From Moraxellaceae bacterium (GTDB taxonomy: Bacteria > Pseudomonadota > Gammaproteobacteria > Pseudomonadales > Ketobacteraceae), in the NCBI GenBank assembly GCA_002402125.1, contig NVVG01000284.1:1-7033 (forward strand): 7,033 nucleotides of DNA. The letters run 5' to 3'. Of this stretch, positions 1 to 6,864 are shown in pieces; position 1 is the stretch's first letter; each line of letters starts with the position of its first letter. The notes beneath the pieces are model-generated. The model was not told the DNA's origin. It was given only the letters and a program-made list of their open reading frames with translations, and made no database searches. A program made the translations under genes and the position numbers.

Positions 1-763
1 CACCAACCCGCGTCATTTGACCTTGGTCATTAACATCGTCGCCCGTGTCTGACCGGCTATATTGGTGCTTATCCGCAAAAAAACGCCAGGTCGACACCTT
101 ATCTAGGGCTATTTTTCCGCCACCCGTCACCGCCGTCAGCTGCTGCTCTCGATCGCTTGCCTGCACTAACACTTCTGTATCCTGCTGCAGGTTACTGGAC
201 TTGGTAATTATATTAACAATACCGTTCAGCGCATTTGAACCCCATATAGCACCCCCAGGGCCACGAACAACCTCGATCCGATCAATTATCGACAACGGCA
301 AATCTCGCTGCTCCCAATACACCCCAGCATAGAGTGGATTATATATGGAGCGGCCATCCACCATTACCAGCAAATTGCGTGGAAATGGGCCGTTGAAACC
401 TCGAATAGACACGTAAAATTGCGTATTATTAATGCGCTGTACATTCAACCCAGGAATTAAGCGCAACGCCTCAACTAACGTAGTCACGGGCGATCGCCGA
501 ATTTCTTCCCCAGTTAGGACAAATACCGCAGCAGCGGCTTTAGAAACGGGCTCTTGGTGTTTGGATAACGAGGAAATAGACAACCCCATCAAGTCTTCCA
601 ACTCCATGCCATCGAAGGCATTTTGCTTTTGAAACTGATCTGGATCCAGCGCCCAACTCTGCGCCCCATAAAGACTACTCAAGATAAATACCGACAGCCA
701 TACTATCCGTCGGCAACTGCTGTTAATACGTTGTAGCACTTTCCCGTTGCTCCCTAGTCCCAT
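1..763 (-). CDS. TonB-dependent outer-membrane receptor, N-terminal part (partial)
   Basis: The reverse strand is open from an ATG at 763 to the window edge: 254 codons, with no stop reached. The product would be a ligand-gated outer-membrane beta-barrel powered by TonB-ExbB-ExbD. Residues 18-38 form a hydrophobic signal sequence ending in AQSWA, with likely cleavage before Leu39. Residues about 75-190 are a typical plug domain: AAAAVFVLTGEEIRRS, the EALRLIPGLNV stretch (98-108), VSIRGFN (118-124), LLVMVDGRSIYNPLYAGVYW (131-150), IDRIEVVRGPGGAIWGSNAL (160-179) and GIVNIITKSS (181-190). The barrel begins after about 195 and is almost entirely missing. The sequence resembles the receptor family with the 'SVSK...VDGRSVY' signature; the substrate (siderophore, cobalamin, sugar or other) cannot be assigned. 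An in-frame TAG lies directly before the ATG. A GTG at 739 (residue 9) has a better ribosome site and leaves a more normal signal peptide, so it may be the true start. The gene diverges from the one at 950. Confidence 0.93.
   Translation of the reverse strand, partial: MGLGSNGKVLQRINSSCRRIVWLSVFILSSLYGAQSWALDPDQFQKQNAFDGMELEDLMGLSISSLSKHQEPVSKAAAAVFVLTGEEIRRSPVTTLVEALRLIPGLNVQRINNTQFYVSIRGFNGPFPRNLLVMVDGRSIYNPLYAGVYWEQRDLPLSIIDRIEVVRGPGGAIWGSNALNGIVNIITKSSNLQQDTEVLVQASDREQQLTAVTGGGKIALDKVSTWRFFADKHQYSRSDTGDDVNDQGQMTRVG
750..755 (-). promoter_or_regulatory. Candidate ribosome binding site favouring the internal GTG start of the receptor
   Basis: On the minus strand, AGGGAG lies 10 nt before a GTG at 739. 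The upstream ATG at 763 has only a weak GGTG-like sequence before it. Starting at 739 gives a leader beginning MLQRINSSCRRIVWLSVF, with a positive n-region followed directly by the hydrophobic core, as expected for an outer-membrane protein. This supports 739 over 763 but does not prove it. Confidence 0.45.
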
Positions 764-765
764 CT

Positions 766-799
766 AAAGAGCACCAATGAAATACATCCCGGGCTCTTT
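766..799 (-). promoter_or_regulatory. Possible hairpin in the receptor mRNA leader
   Basis: AAAGAGC (766-772) and GCTCTTT (793-799) are perfect 7-nt inverted arms separated by 20 nt. On the minus-strand transcript, two further C-G pairs can form inside the stem with one bulged U. The 3' arm ends two bases before the ATG at 763, so folding would occlude ribosome access to that ATG while leaving the GTG at 739 and its AGGGAG free. It is not an intrinsic terminator: no U-tract follows. It may be chance or a leader control element. Confidence 0.3.
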
Positions 800-934
800 C
801 ACTTCTATAACCGTTTTAGGCGGGCATTTTACCTGATTCAGAACCAACAAGCCTAATATCAATAAAAAAATACCTAACAGCCTTAGAGACTTTAATGACT
901 TCTCAGCCAACAACAGTTAGGATTTTGTATCATC

Positions 935-940
935 AAGAGG
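935..940 (+). promoter_or_regulatory. Ribosome binding site deciding a GTG start
   Basis: AAGAGG ends 9 nt before the GTG at 950, a good Shine-Dalgarno match and spacing. The next in-frame candidate, the ATG at 962 (residue 5), would sit 21 nt away with nothing better in between. The GTG is therefore the preferred start. Confidence 0.65.
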
Positions 941-949
941 AAATTCAAC

Positions 950-1723
950 GTGACCAATAATATGTATACCCCCCCATCCTCCAGCGAATCCGACGACACT
1001 ATAGCGAGATCTACGCTACAGCCCCCAAAAAATGTAAGCATGGGCAGAGGTGCCAGCTGGCTTGCAGAGGGTTATCGCCTCTTCACCAAGGCACCCCTTG
1101 CCTGGCTAGGAATCACTTTAATATGGGGAGTCTTATCGGGTATATCGGTGACCATCCCCCTCTCTGGCAATGTACTTCAACCGCTATTGATGGCTGGCGT
1201 CGCTACCGCTTGCTGGCGGCTTGATACAACAGGTGTGTTGAACATAGAAGATATATTTTCAGGTTTTAAGCAGCAAACGGGGGCTCTGGTATTAATTGGG
1301 GCCATCAGTGTTGCTGCAACAATACTGCTTATCATCGCTGCTATTTTGCTAGGAGTTACCTCCCTCCTTTCCATGGCAGAGATGTCTCCAGCAGCGATCG
1401 AGAGCGGCGCTGCTAACGGGGAAATCATGGCGTTGCTAATCTTGCTACTCATCGGAGCGACAATAATGACCCCGTTGATCATGGCCATTTGGTTCGCTCC
1501 ATTGCTCATCATGTTACATAACGAACCTACCCTTAACGCGATGAAGTTAAGCTTTAAGGCTTGCTTGCTGAACATCTTGCCCTTTACGGTTTACACTATT
1601 GCGATAATCCCCCTGATGTTACTTGCAACAATCCCATTGTTTTTAGGCTACCTCATTCTTATCCCAGTAATAATGGGCTCTATCTATACAAGCTACAAAG
1701 ACATATTTTTAGCCGTAGATTAA
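950..1723 (+). CDS. BPSS1780-like multi-pass inner-membrane protein
   Basis: This gene encodes a 257-residue integral membrane protein of unknown function. Residues 1-30 are a polar, Ser/Thr/Pro-rich cytoplasmic-looking tail. A conserved-looking segment follows, GRGASWLAEGYRLFTKAPLA (32-51). Hydrophobic segments lie at about 51-70, 75-90, 112-140, 158-188 and 207-246; the last is long enough for two passes, so five or six helices are likely. Other family-like motifs are the 'IFSGFKQQTGALVLIGA' stretch starting at 102, WFAPLLIMLH (181-190), the AMKLSFKACLLNILPF stretch (197-212) and YTSYKDIF (246-253). From memory these match the uncharacterised BPSS1780 family common in proteobacteria; I could not run a search. 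There is no signal peptide, catalytic motif or transporter signature. It starts with GTG supported by AAGAGG, stands alone on this strand, diverges from the receptor and converges on the GGDEF gene, so no operon partner suggests its role. Confidence 0.85.
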   Translation: MTNNMYTPPSSSESDDTIARSTLQPPKNVSMGRGASWLAEGYRLFTKAPLAWLGITLIWGVLSGISVTIPLSGNVLQPLLMAGVATACWRLDTTGVLNIEDIFSGFKQQTGALVLIGAISVAATILLIIAAILLGVTSLLSMAEMSPAAIESGAANGEIMALLILLLIGATIMTPLIMAIWFAPLLIMLHNEPTLNAMKLSFKACLLNILPFTVYTIAIIPLMLLATIPLFLGYLILIPVIMGSIYTSYKDIFLAVD

Positions 1724-1746
1724 CTCTATAAAGCTCTCTTCCCCAT

Positions 1747-1780
1747 GGCTCCACACACGCACAACAGATGCAATGGAGCC
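1747..1780. terminator. Weak inverted repeat in the convergent gap, possible terminator
   Basis: GGCTCCA (1747-1753) and TGGAGCC (1774-1780) form a perfect 7-bp stem with a 20-nt loop, between the stops of two converging genes (1723 and 1799). Position fits a shared terminator. However, the loop is long, no U-tract follows immediately on either strand, and the nearest T-run on the plus strand starts at about 1796. It may be a Rho-dependent end or simply a chance repeat. Confidence 0.3.
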
Positions 1781-1798
1781 TAATATTCTGCCATATTT

Positions 1799-2680
1799 TT
1801 AGCCATCCACTTTTACACAATTCCTACCCGCCTCCTTGGCCCTGTATAGTGCAGCGTCGGCTCGGCTCAGCAACGTTTCAAATGTTTCACCGTCAGCACG
1901 AAGCTCGGCTACACCCACGCTTATGGTGACGGCTATGCCGGCAGGTTTGAGCCGCGCAACGGCTTCAACAAGTTTTTGGGCTTTAATTTGGGCCGCATTT
2001 ACGCCGCAGCTATCAAACACAATGACAAATTCCTCCCCTCCAAATCGAGCAATAACATCCTCCAAACGGACTTCGCCACTCAAGGCTCCTGACACCTCAC
2101 GCAGCACGGCATCACCAACACCATGACCATATTGATCATTAATTTTCTTAAAAAAATCGATATCCAACATCAGCACACTGAGAGGCGATTGATGCCTTAT
2201 CGCCCTAGATACTTTGCGATAAGCCACTTCCAACAAATAGTGACGATTATATAACCCGGTCAACTGGTCTTTTAACGCCAACTCCTCTAATTTATCGCGC
2301 TGTTGCTTTAACGTGATGTGAGTTTTTACCCGTGCGACAACAATGGCTGGCCGGATGGGTTTGGTAATATAATCGACAGCTCCGCATTCCAAACCTTTTT
2401 CCTCATCCTCATCATGATCTTTTGCTGTCACAAAAATCACCGGAATATGACGAGTATCAGGGTCACTCTTAAGTCGATCACACACCTCATACCCATCCAA
2501 TCCCGGCATAACAATATCCAACAATATAATATCGGGGGGTGGAGTAGTCTGAGCCAATAACAAACACCGCGATCCATCGATAGCCACCTTAACTTGATAC
2601 AAATCTTTTAGACAGTTAGCTAACACTTGAATATTCGGTGGCGAATCATCAACAACTAACACTATGGGTTTATCCTCCAC
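1799..2680 (-). CDS. Response regulator with GGDEF output (diguanylate cyclase)
   Basis: This is a 293-residue two-domain cytoplasmic protein, PleD/WspR-like in concept but with a single receiver. The REC domain spans about 5-122: acidic pocket Asp11/Asp12, phospho-acceptor Asp55 in the LLDIVMPGLDG motif, Thr85 and Lys107 (TKP). A short helical linker (123-137) leads to GGDEF at about 138-291: DQLTGLYNR (138-146), the metal/substrate segment DIDFFKKINDQYGH (173-186), the active-site signature GGEEF (214-218) and SVGVA (254-258). The inhibitory-site motif RxxD is intact as R205-L-E-D208, exactly five residues before GGEEF. Expected reaction: two GTP to cyclic-di-GMP, stimulated by REC phosphorylation and dimerisation and inhibited by product. 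The GTG start at 2680 directly follows the kinase stop codon and has AGGGAGG at ideal spacing, so the two genes are co-transcribed and probably translationally coupled. Phosphate most likely comes from the kinase's HPt domain (inference). Confidence 0.95.
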   Translation of the reverse strand: MEDKPIVLVVDDSPPNIQVLANCLKDLYQVKVAIDGSRCLLLAQTTPPPDIILLDIVMPGLDGYEVCDRLKSDPDTRHIPVIFVTAKDHDEDEEKGLECGAVDYITKPIRPAIVVARVKTHITLKQQRDKLEELALKDQLTGLYNRHYLLEVAYRKVSRAIRHQSPLSVLMLDIDFFKKINDQYGHGVGDAVLREVSGALSGEVRLEDVIARFGGEEFVIVFDSCGVNAAQIKAQKLVEAVARLKPAGIAVTISVGVAELRADGETFETLLSRADAALYRAKEAGRNCVKVDG

Positions 2681-5600
2681 CTATGCCTCCCTTCTGATTA
2701 CTTCAAACGGTTCCACATTGCTGGAAGCTTTTACTAATACATCCGCCAATATTTGATTGGCGGCATCAATATCAAACTGACCGACATGATCCAACAAAGC
2801 ATTTAATTGCTGTTGTATTCCCGCGTCAACATGGCCAGCTTTTAAATTTGCCAACACATCAACATCAACAAAGTCACCTTGACGTAACTTACCTTCTAAC
2901 GATTTTAAGGTATTGATTAATTCAGCGACAGACAACACACCCTGAATCTCAGATGGCACACAATTATCCCCATGAGATTTAACATATAAATTCAACTCTA
3001 CCATTAATGCACGGTAGGCGTTATCCAACACGGGCACCAAGGCTTTAACATGGGAGATATCTTTCGATTTAGCCGCCCGCTCAATGTTACTGGCATATGC
3101 CTGTACCGAAAGCCCACTTAAATTTGCCGCGACACCCTTAATCGTATGAGATAGGCTTACAACCTCTAACAAATCTCCCTCTGCACTTGCTTGCTGTAGC
3201 GCTGCCATTTTTTGCTCTACATCACGTTCAAATAATCCAATGAGCTTTAGTAGATATTTTTCTTTTCCACCCAATCGCTTTAATACTGCGGCTTTGTCCC
3301 ACACCGCTTCAGACTTATTTTCAACTTTAGTTACCAACGATTTTTTTGCCAGAGGCTGGTCAAATTTACTTGTCGCCGAAGTTGCTATGGATTTGACTCG
3401 CAACCATTTCTGTAATACCGCATCAAGATCTTCCGGCTCCATCGGTTTACTTAGATAGTCGCTCATGCCTGCAGCTATGCATTTTTCTCTGTCTCCAACC
3501 ATCGCATTTGCGGTCATTGCGATAATGGGAATGTTTTTATTTGGTTCGCTGGCTTCTCCTGCACGAATAATACGGGTCGCTTCATAACCATCCATCTCTG
3601 GCATTTGACAGTCCATTAGTACCAAATTGAAAGGTTCATGTTCTGATGCGCCTATCAATATATCCAATGCTTCACATCCATTGTTCGCAGTCTCTACTTG
3701 CAACCCTAAATCTTCTAACATGCCCAATGCAACTTCTTGGTTAATCAGGTTATCTTCAACCAACAATACACGTGTATTTTGTTGCCAACTCAGGCTACAT
3801 TCAACATTCTCTAACCTCGATTTTGTCAAACCTCCCACCCGATCTTCAGTCCGACCTGCTACCCAGTCTTCGACATAGTAACGAGTAACCAAAGGCTCTG
3901 CTTGTTGCAATAAATCACCACCATCTACAACGATCGACAAGGCAGAAAATAAATTCGCCGCTGTTGTTGGTTTAGAAAAATACGCACTAAATCCCAAATC
4001 CGCAAAAAATTGAGCGTCTCCCCGATCTCCCATAGACGTCATCATAACCAGCTTAATTCCAGCCAGGTTAACATCCGATTTAATCATCCCGCCTAATTCT
4101 GCCCCGTTCATTCCTGGCATTAGCATATCTAACAGAGCAACATCAAATTGCCGACATTCTTCCCCCGCCAATATTCTCCTGGATTTGTCCTTCATTACGC
4201 TTAACGCTGTCGGTCCATCCTCTGCTTCCTCAACATTGACTCCCCAACTCTCAAGTTGCTCTCGCAATACAATTCTATTGGTAGCATTGTCATCAACCAC
4301 TAGCAACGACAACTCATCCATTTGTACGACTGGCACCTCCATCTGAACTTGATTGCTATTTTTAAGCAAAACTACAAATTCAAAACAAGAACCTTCCCCA
4401 ACCTCAGAGGCAACACTGACACTGCCACCCATTAATTCGCAAAGCTGTTTCACAATAGACAAACCTAAGCCCGTACCACCATACTCTCGGGTTGTGGAGG
4501 CATCGACCTGAGTAAAGGCTTCAAACAATGCCTGTCGCTTTTCCTGGGGTATCCCAATACCCGTATCACGCACGGAACAACTCATCACCAATTCATCGGG
4601 GCCCGTGCGCCTTATCTGTACCCGCACAACAATTTCCCCACGCTGAGTAAATTTGATCGCATTGCCTATCAAATTAACCACAATTTGCCGGATCCTGCCG
4701 GGATCACCTTTCACATGAGACTGATCGACACTTGCCATATCAAGGATCAACTCGATATTCCCTTGTTCTACCCGCAGCGCCAAAGACTCCACAATATCTT
4801 CAAACAAGTTGCAAATATCAAAATCCAGTTCTTCCAGTTCCAGCTTGCCAGCATCCACCTTGGAGAAATCCAGAATATCATTGATTACCGTTAGTAACGA
4901 TTTAGCACTCGATTGCACCACATTGACTTTTCGTTGTTGATCTGCGGATAATTGGGTTTTTTGTAGCAGGCCAAGCATGCCCAATACACCATTCATCGGC
5001 GTACGTATTTCATGGCTCATGCTTGCAAGAAATTCACTCTTTGCTCGAACCGCCGCCTCAGCATCCTCCTTCGCAGTAATCAATGCCCGCTCGGTTTGTT
5101 TACGTTTAGTAATTTCTGTGCGAATAGCAATATAACTTTTGGGTTTACCATCTATATCTAGAAAAGGCACCACCGTGGTATCTACCCAATACAAATGACC
5201 CGCTTTAGCTTGATTGCATACCTCTGCATGCCATACCTCACCACGACCGATGGTAAGGTACATATCCCGCCAAAAATCATCCTCATGCAAACCAGAATTC
5301 ACTATTCGATGATTCTGTCCCAACAACTCCTCTTCACTAAAACCAGTTATATCCACAAAACGCTGATTAGCAAACGTAATGGTACCTTGAATGTCCGTTA
5401 TCGCAACAATGGCATGCTGATCTAAGGCAAATTTTTGTTTCTCTAGGTCTTTTAGTGCCAGTCGTGTTTGAAAGCTATTTTCTTCAAGTTTCAATTCATA
5501 GTCGGCTCGGGCAACTGACATTTGATTAAATGCGCGAGCCAACTGACCAATCTCGTTGTCCACATCGATATTGACCTGCTGTTCGGTACTACCACCTTCC

Positions 5601-6796
5601 ATCGCCCTAGTCGCTTTCACTAATTCAATAATAGGCCGAGTAATCTTCCGAGCTATAACCACTGCCAACAGCATAACTACAACCGTGGTCGCCAATACCA
5701 AAGCTAACATTACATTGCGCAACCACAGCGCAGATCGCAACGCCACAGCCCTATCAACTTCACTGATTAGAGCCCAGTTAACATTCAACAATTGAATCGG
5801 AAAATGCACACCAATCACCAAATTATCATCAGGACCTAGGTATTCAGACGCCACATTGCTTACTTTGCCATCTTGCACATTGGTCAATTCAGAGTTCCCT
5901 TTACGCCAATACTGATACTGATCTGAGGTGATCTTTTTATTCATTACCTGCGTCTCATCATCTTCTATCGGCGACCGCAAATATCCTTGCTCACCGACCA
6001 AGTATTGATGCAGAGTCGTCGAAGCTCCCCGGTGTAGAAAGTTGTAAACACGCTCACTATGGAGCTGTATTGCCACCAAACCAATTTTTGCACCCACCTC
6101 ATCCAACAAAGGGGCGGTAATGAATCCAACCACCTCATTATTTGAAGGCAGGTAGCGTTCAAAATCTGAAAATTGAGTAAGCCCCGTCGCAAGAGACACT
6201 TTTACCGCCTTAGCAAAACGTGTTCCGGCGTAAACACCATCGATTAAATTTTTTCCGAAATCGTCTTTTTGCGCCGCCGAAAAGATAATATTGCCTAACT
6301 GATCTACAAGAAAAACATCCGTAACATAGTCATATTGAAATAGTAAATTGCTTAATCCATCATGAGATGCATCAACTCGTTTAGCCCAATCATAACTTCT
6401 TACGTAACTCGCTAATTCCTTGCCACTGCGCTGCCAGCCCTGGGTAAGATCAACTAATAAATTAACGTTTACCTTAGCTTCCGCCTGGACATTAATATCC
6501 ATAACCCGATAATCGAACCAACTCTCAATAAAACCTGCGTTTTTACTGGCTATCTGTTCCAAGTTGTCAATCGCGCTAGCCGTTAAGCTGGTGGTGGCTT
6601 GCTGATAACTTATGAAAGACACCAGTGACAGCGGCACCAATGCCAATAGCAAAAACCACAACACGAGACTACTCGTCAGTGAGCGATCGCCATGCTCGCC
6701 ATTTTCTAGTGCAGAGGAACTCGCTCTAGCGTAGTTATCGGATTTTATTGCATCATTAATCTGCTGCATCTGTGCCAACTTACCAAAAGTAGTCAA
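2681..6796 (-). CDS. Membrane hybrid sensor histidine kinase (cache-HAMP-PAS-HisKA-HATPase-REC-REC-HPt)
   Basis: This 1371-residue BarA-style phosphorelay kinase reads in order as follows. TM1 is at about 41-63. A periplasmic, double-cache-like sensor spans about 65-350 (VTDVFLVDQLGNIIFSA at 158-174; LVGEQGYLRSP at 266-276). TM2 is at about 358-382 and HAMP at 380-435 (P388; DNEIGQLARAFNQM at 413-426). PAS/PAC spans about 452-565 (YWVDTTVVPF at 536-545). HisKA has His595 in SHEIRTPMNG. The HATPase has its N box with Asn708 and Asn712, G1 DTGIGIP (744-750) and G2 GGTGLGLS (773-780). REC1 has Asp835/836, Asp890, Thr920 and Lys942; REC2 has Glu1014/Asp1015, Asp1062, Thr1095 and Lys1117. HPt has His1217 in SHTIKG, and a helical tail spans 1285-1371. 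All key residues are present. Expected relay: His595 to an Asp (probably Asp1062) to His1217 to the downstream GGDEF regulator. The ligand is unknown. The start is uncertain: TTG at 6796 has an AAAGGA very close upstream; ATG at 6769 (residue 10) is the alternative; an in-frame TAA lies three codons before the TTG. Confidence 0.96.
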   Translation of the reverse strand: MTTFGKLAQMQQINDAIKSDNYARASSSALENGEHGDRSLTSSLVLWFLLLALVPLSLVSFISYQQATTSLTASAIDNLEQIASKNAGFIESWFDYRVMDINVQAEAKVNVNLLVDLTQGWQRSGKELASYVRSYDWAKRVDASHDGLSNLLFQYDYVTDVFLVDQLGNIIFSAAQKDDFGKNLIDGVYAGTRFAKAVKVSLATGLTQFSDFERYLPSNNEVVGFITAPLLDEVGAKIGLVAIQLHSERVYNFLHRGASTTLHQYLVGEQGYLRSPIEDDETQVMNKKITSDQYQYWRKGNSELTNVQDGKVSNVASEYLGPDDNLVIGVHFPIQLLNVNWALISEVDRAVALRSALWLRNVMLALVLATTVVVMLLAVVIARKITRPIIELVKATRAMEGGSTEQQVNIDVDNEIGQLARAFNQMSVARADYELKLEENSFQTRLALKDLEKQKFALDQHAIVAITDIQGTITFANQRFVDITGFSEEELLGQNHRIVNSGLHEDDFWRDMYLTIGRGEVWHAEVCNQAKAGHLYWVDTTVVPFLDIDGKPKSYIAIRTEITKRKQTERALITAKEDAEAAVRAKSEFLASMSHEIRTPMNGVLGMLGLLQKTQLSADQQRKVNVVQSSAKSLLTVINDILDFSKVDAGKLELEELDFDICNLFEDIVESLALRVEQGNIELILDMASVDQSHVKGDPGRIRQIVVNLIGNAIKFTQRGEIVVRVQIRRTGPDELVMSCSVRDTGIGIPQEKRQALFEAFTQVDASTTREYGGTGLGLSIVKQLCELMGGSVSVASEVGEGSCFEFVVLLKNSNQVQMEVPVVQMDELSLLVVDDNATNRIVLREQLESWGVNVEEAEDGPTALSVMKDKSRRILAGEECRQFDVALLDMLMPGMNGAELGGMIKSDVNLAGIKLVMMTSMGDRGDAQFFADLGFSAYFSKPTTAANLFSALSIVVDGGDLLQQAEPLVTRYYVEDWVAGRTEDRVGGLTKSRLENVECSLSWQQNTRVLLVEDNLINQEVALGMLEDLGLQVETANNGCEALDILIGASEHEPFNLVLMDCQMPEMDGYEATRIIRAGEASEPNKNIPIIAMTANAMVGDREKCIAAGMSDYLSKPMEPEDLDAVLQKWLRVKSIATSATSKFDQPLAKKSLVTKVENKSEAVWDKAAVLKRLGGKEKYLLKLIGLFERDVEQKMAALQQASAEGDLLEVVSLSHTIKGVAANLSGLSVQAYASNIERAAKSKDISHVKALVPVLDNAYRALMVELNLYVKSHGDNCVPSEIQGVLSVAELINTLKSLEGKLRQGDFVDVDVLANLKAGHVDAGIQQQLNALLDHVGQFDIDAANQILADVLVKASSNVEPFEVIRREA
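2686..2693 (-). promoter_or_regulatory. Ribosome binding site for the GGDEF regulator, embedded in the kinase 3' end
   Basis: On the minus strand, AAGGGAGG lies within the codons for the kinase's last residues (Arg-Arg-Glu-Ala) and ends 5 nt before the regulator's GTG at 2680. The kinase TAG stop (2683-2681) fills the gap, so terminating ribosomes sit on this site. It fixes the GTG as the start and suggests translational coupling that links regulator output to kinase output. Confidence 0.8.
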
Positions 6797-6804
6797 TTTC
6801 CTTT
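6797..6804 (-). promoter_or_regulatory. Purine-rich ribosome-site candidate before the kinase TTG
   Basis: AAAGGAAA directly precedes the TTG at 6796, leaving only about 2-3 nt between the AGGA core and the start codon, shorter than usual. The ATG at 6769 has only a poor GGTAAG-like sequence upstream. Neither start is well supported; the choice changes only nine cytoplasmic residues before TM1. Confidence 0.35.
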
Positions 6805-6864
6805 AAAGCCTAGCCTAAGCATGCACTCTTGCCAGCGGGATACGTAACCACATCAATAAACAAC

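Larger units (their letters stand above)
764..949. other. Divergent intergenic region between the receptor and the membrane-protein gene
   Basis: These 186 bases must hold the promoters for both divergent genes unless they are internal to neighbours. No convincing -35/-10 pair was found. The best minus-strand -10-like hexamer is TAAAAT (831-826), without a good -35 at 16-18 nt. TATCAT at 928-933 on the plus strand is too close to the start codon. An A7 run lies around 864-870. No recognisable Fur box was seen, although the receptor might be iron-regulated. Confidence 0.5.

Noticed and set aside
45..632. Plus-strand ORFs of 95 and 66 codons
   Set aside because: They lie antisense to the clear TonB-dependent receptor frame and have no recognisable domains or ribosome sites.
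928..933. TATCAT as a -10 element for the membrane-protein gene
   Set aside because: Transcription would start at about 940, removing the AAGAGG ribosome site, and no -35 hexamer lies at proper spacing.
1177..1575. Minus-strand ORF of 132 codons
   Set aside because: It is the antisense shadow of the BPSS1780-like membrane protein; its composition mirrors that gene's codons.
1836..2560. Plus-strand ORFs of 96 and 80 codons
   Set aside because: Both are antisense to the REC-GGDEF gene, which has complete domain motifs.
3240..6192. Several 69-83 codon ORFs on the plus strand and one 75-codon ORF on the minus strand in another frame
   Set aside because: All fall inside the kinase gene, whose frame encodes continuous recognisable domains; the short ones show no protein signature.
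6818..6838. Sigma-54-like promoter before the kinase (TGGCAAG followed by ATGCT on the minus strand)
   Set aside because: The GG and GC elements are separated by 11 nt instead of the strict 10, and the -12 element is imperfect.
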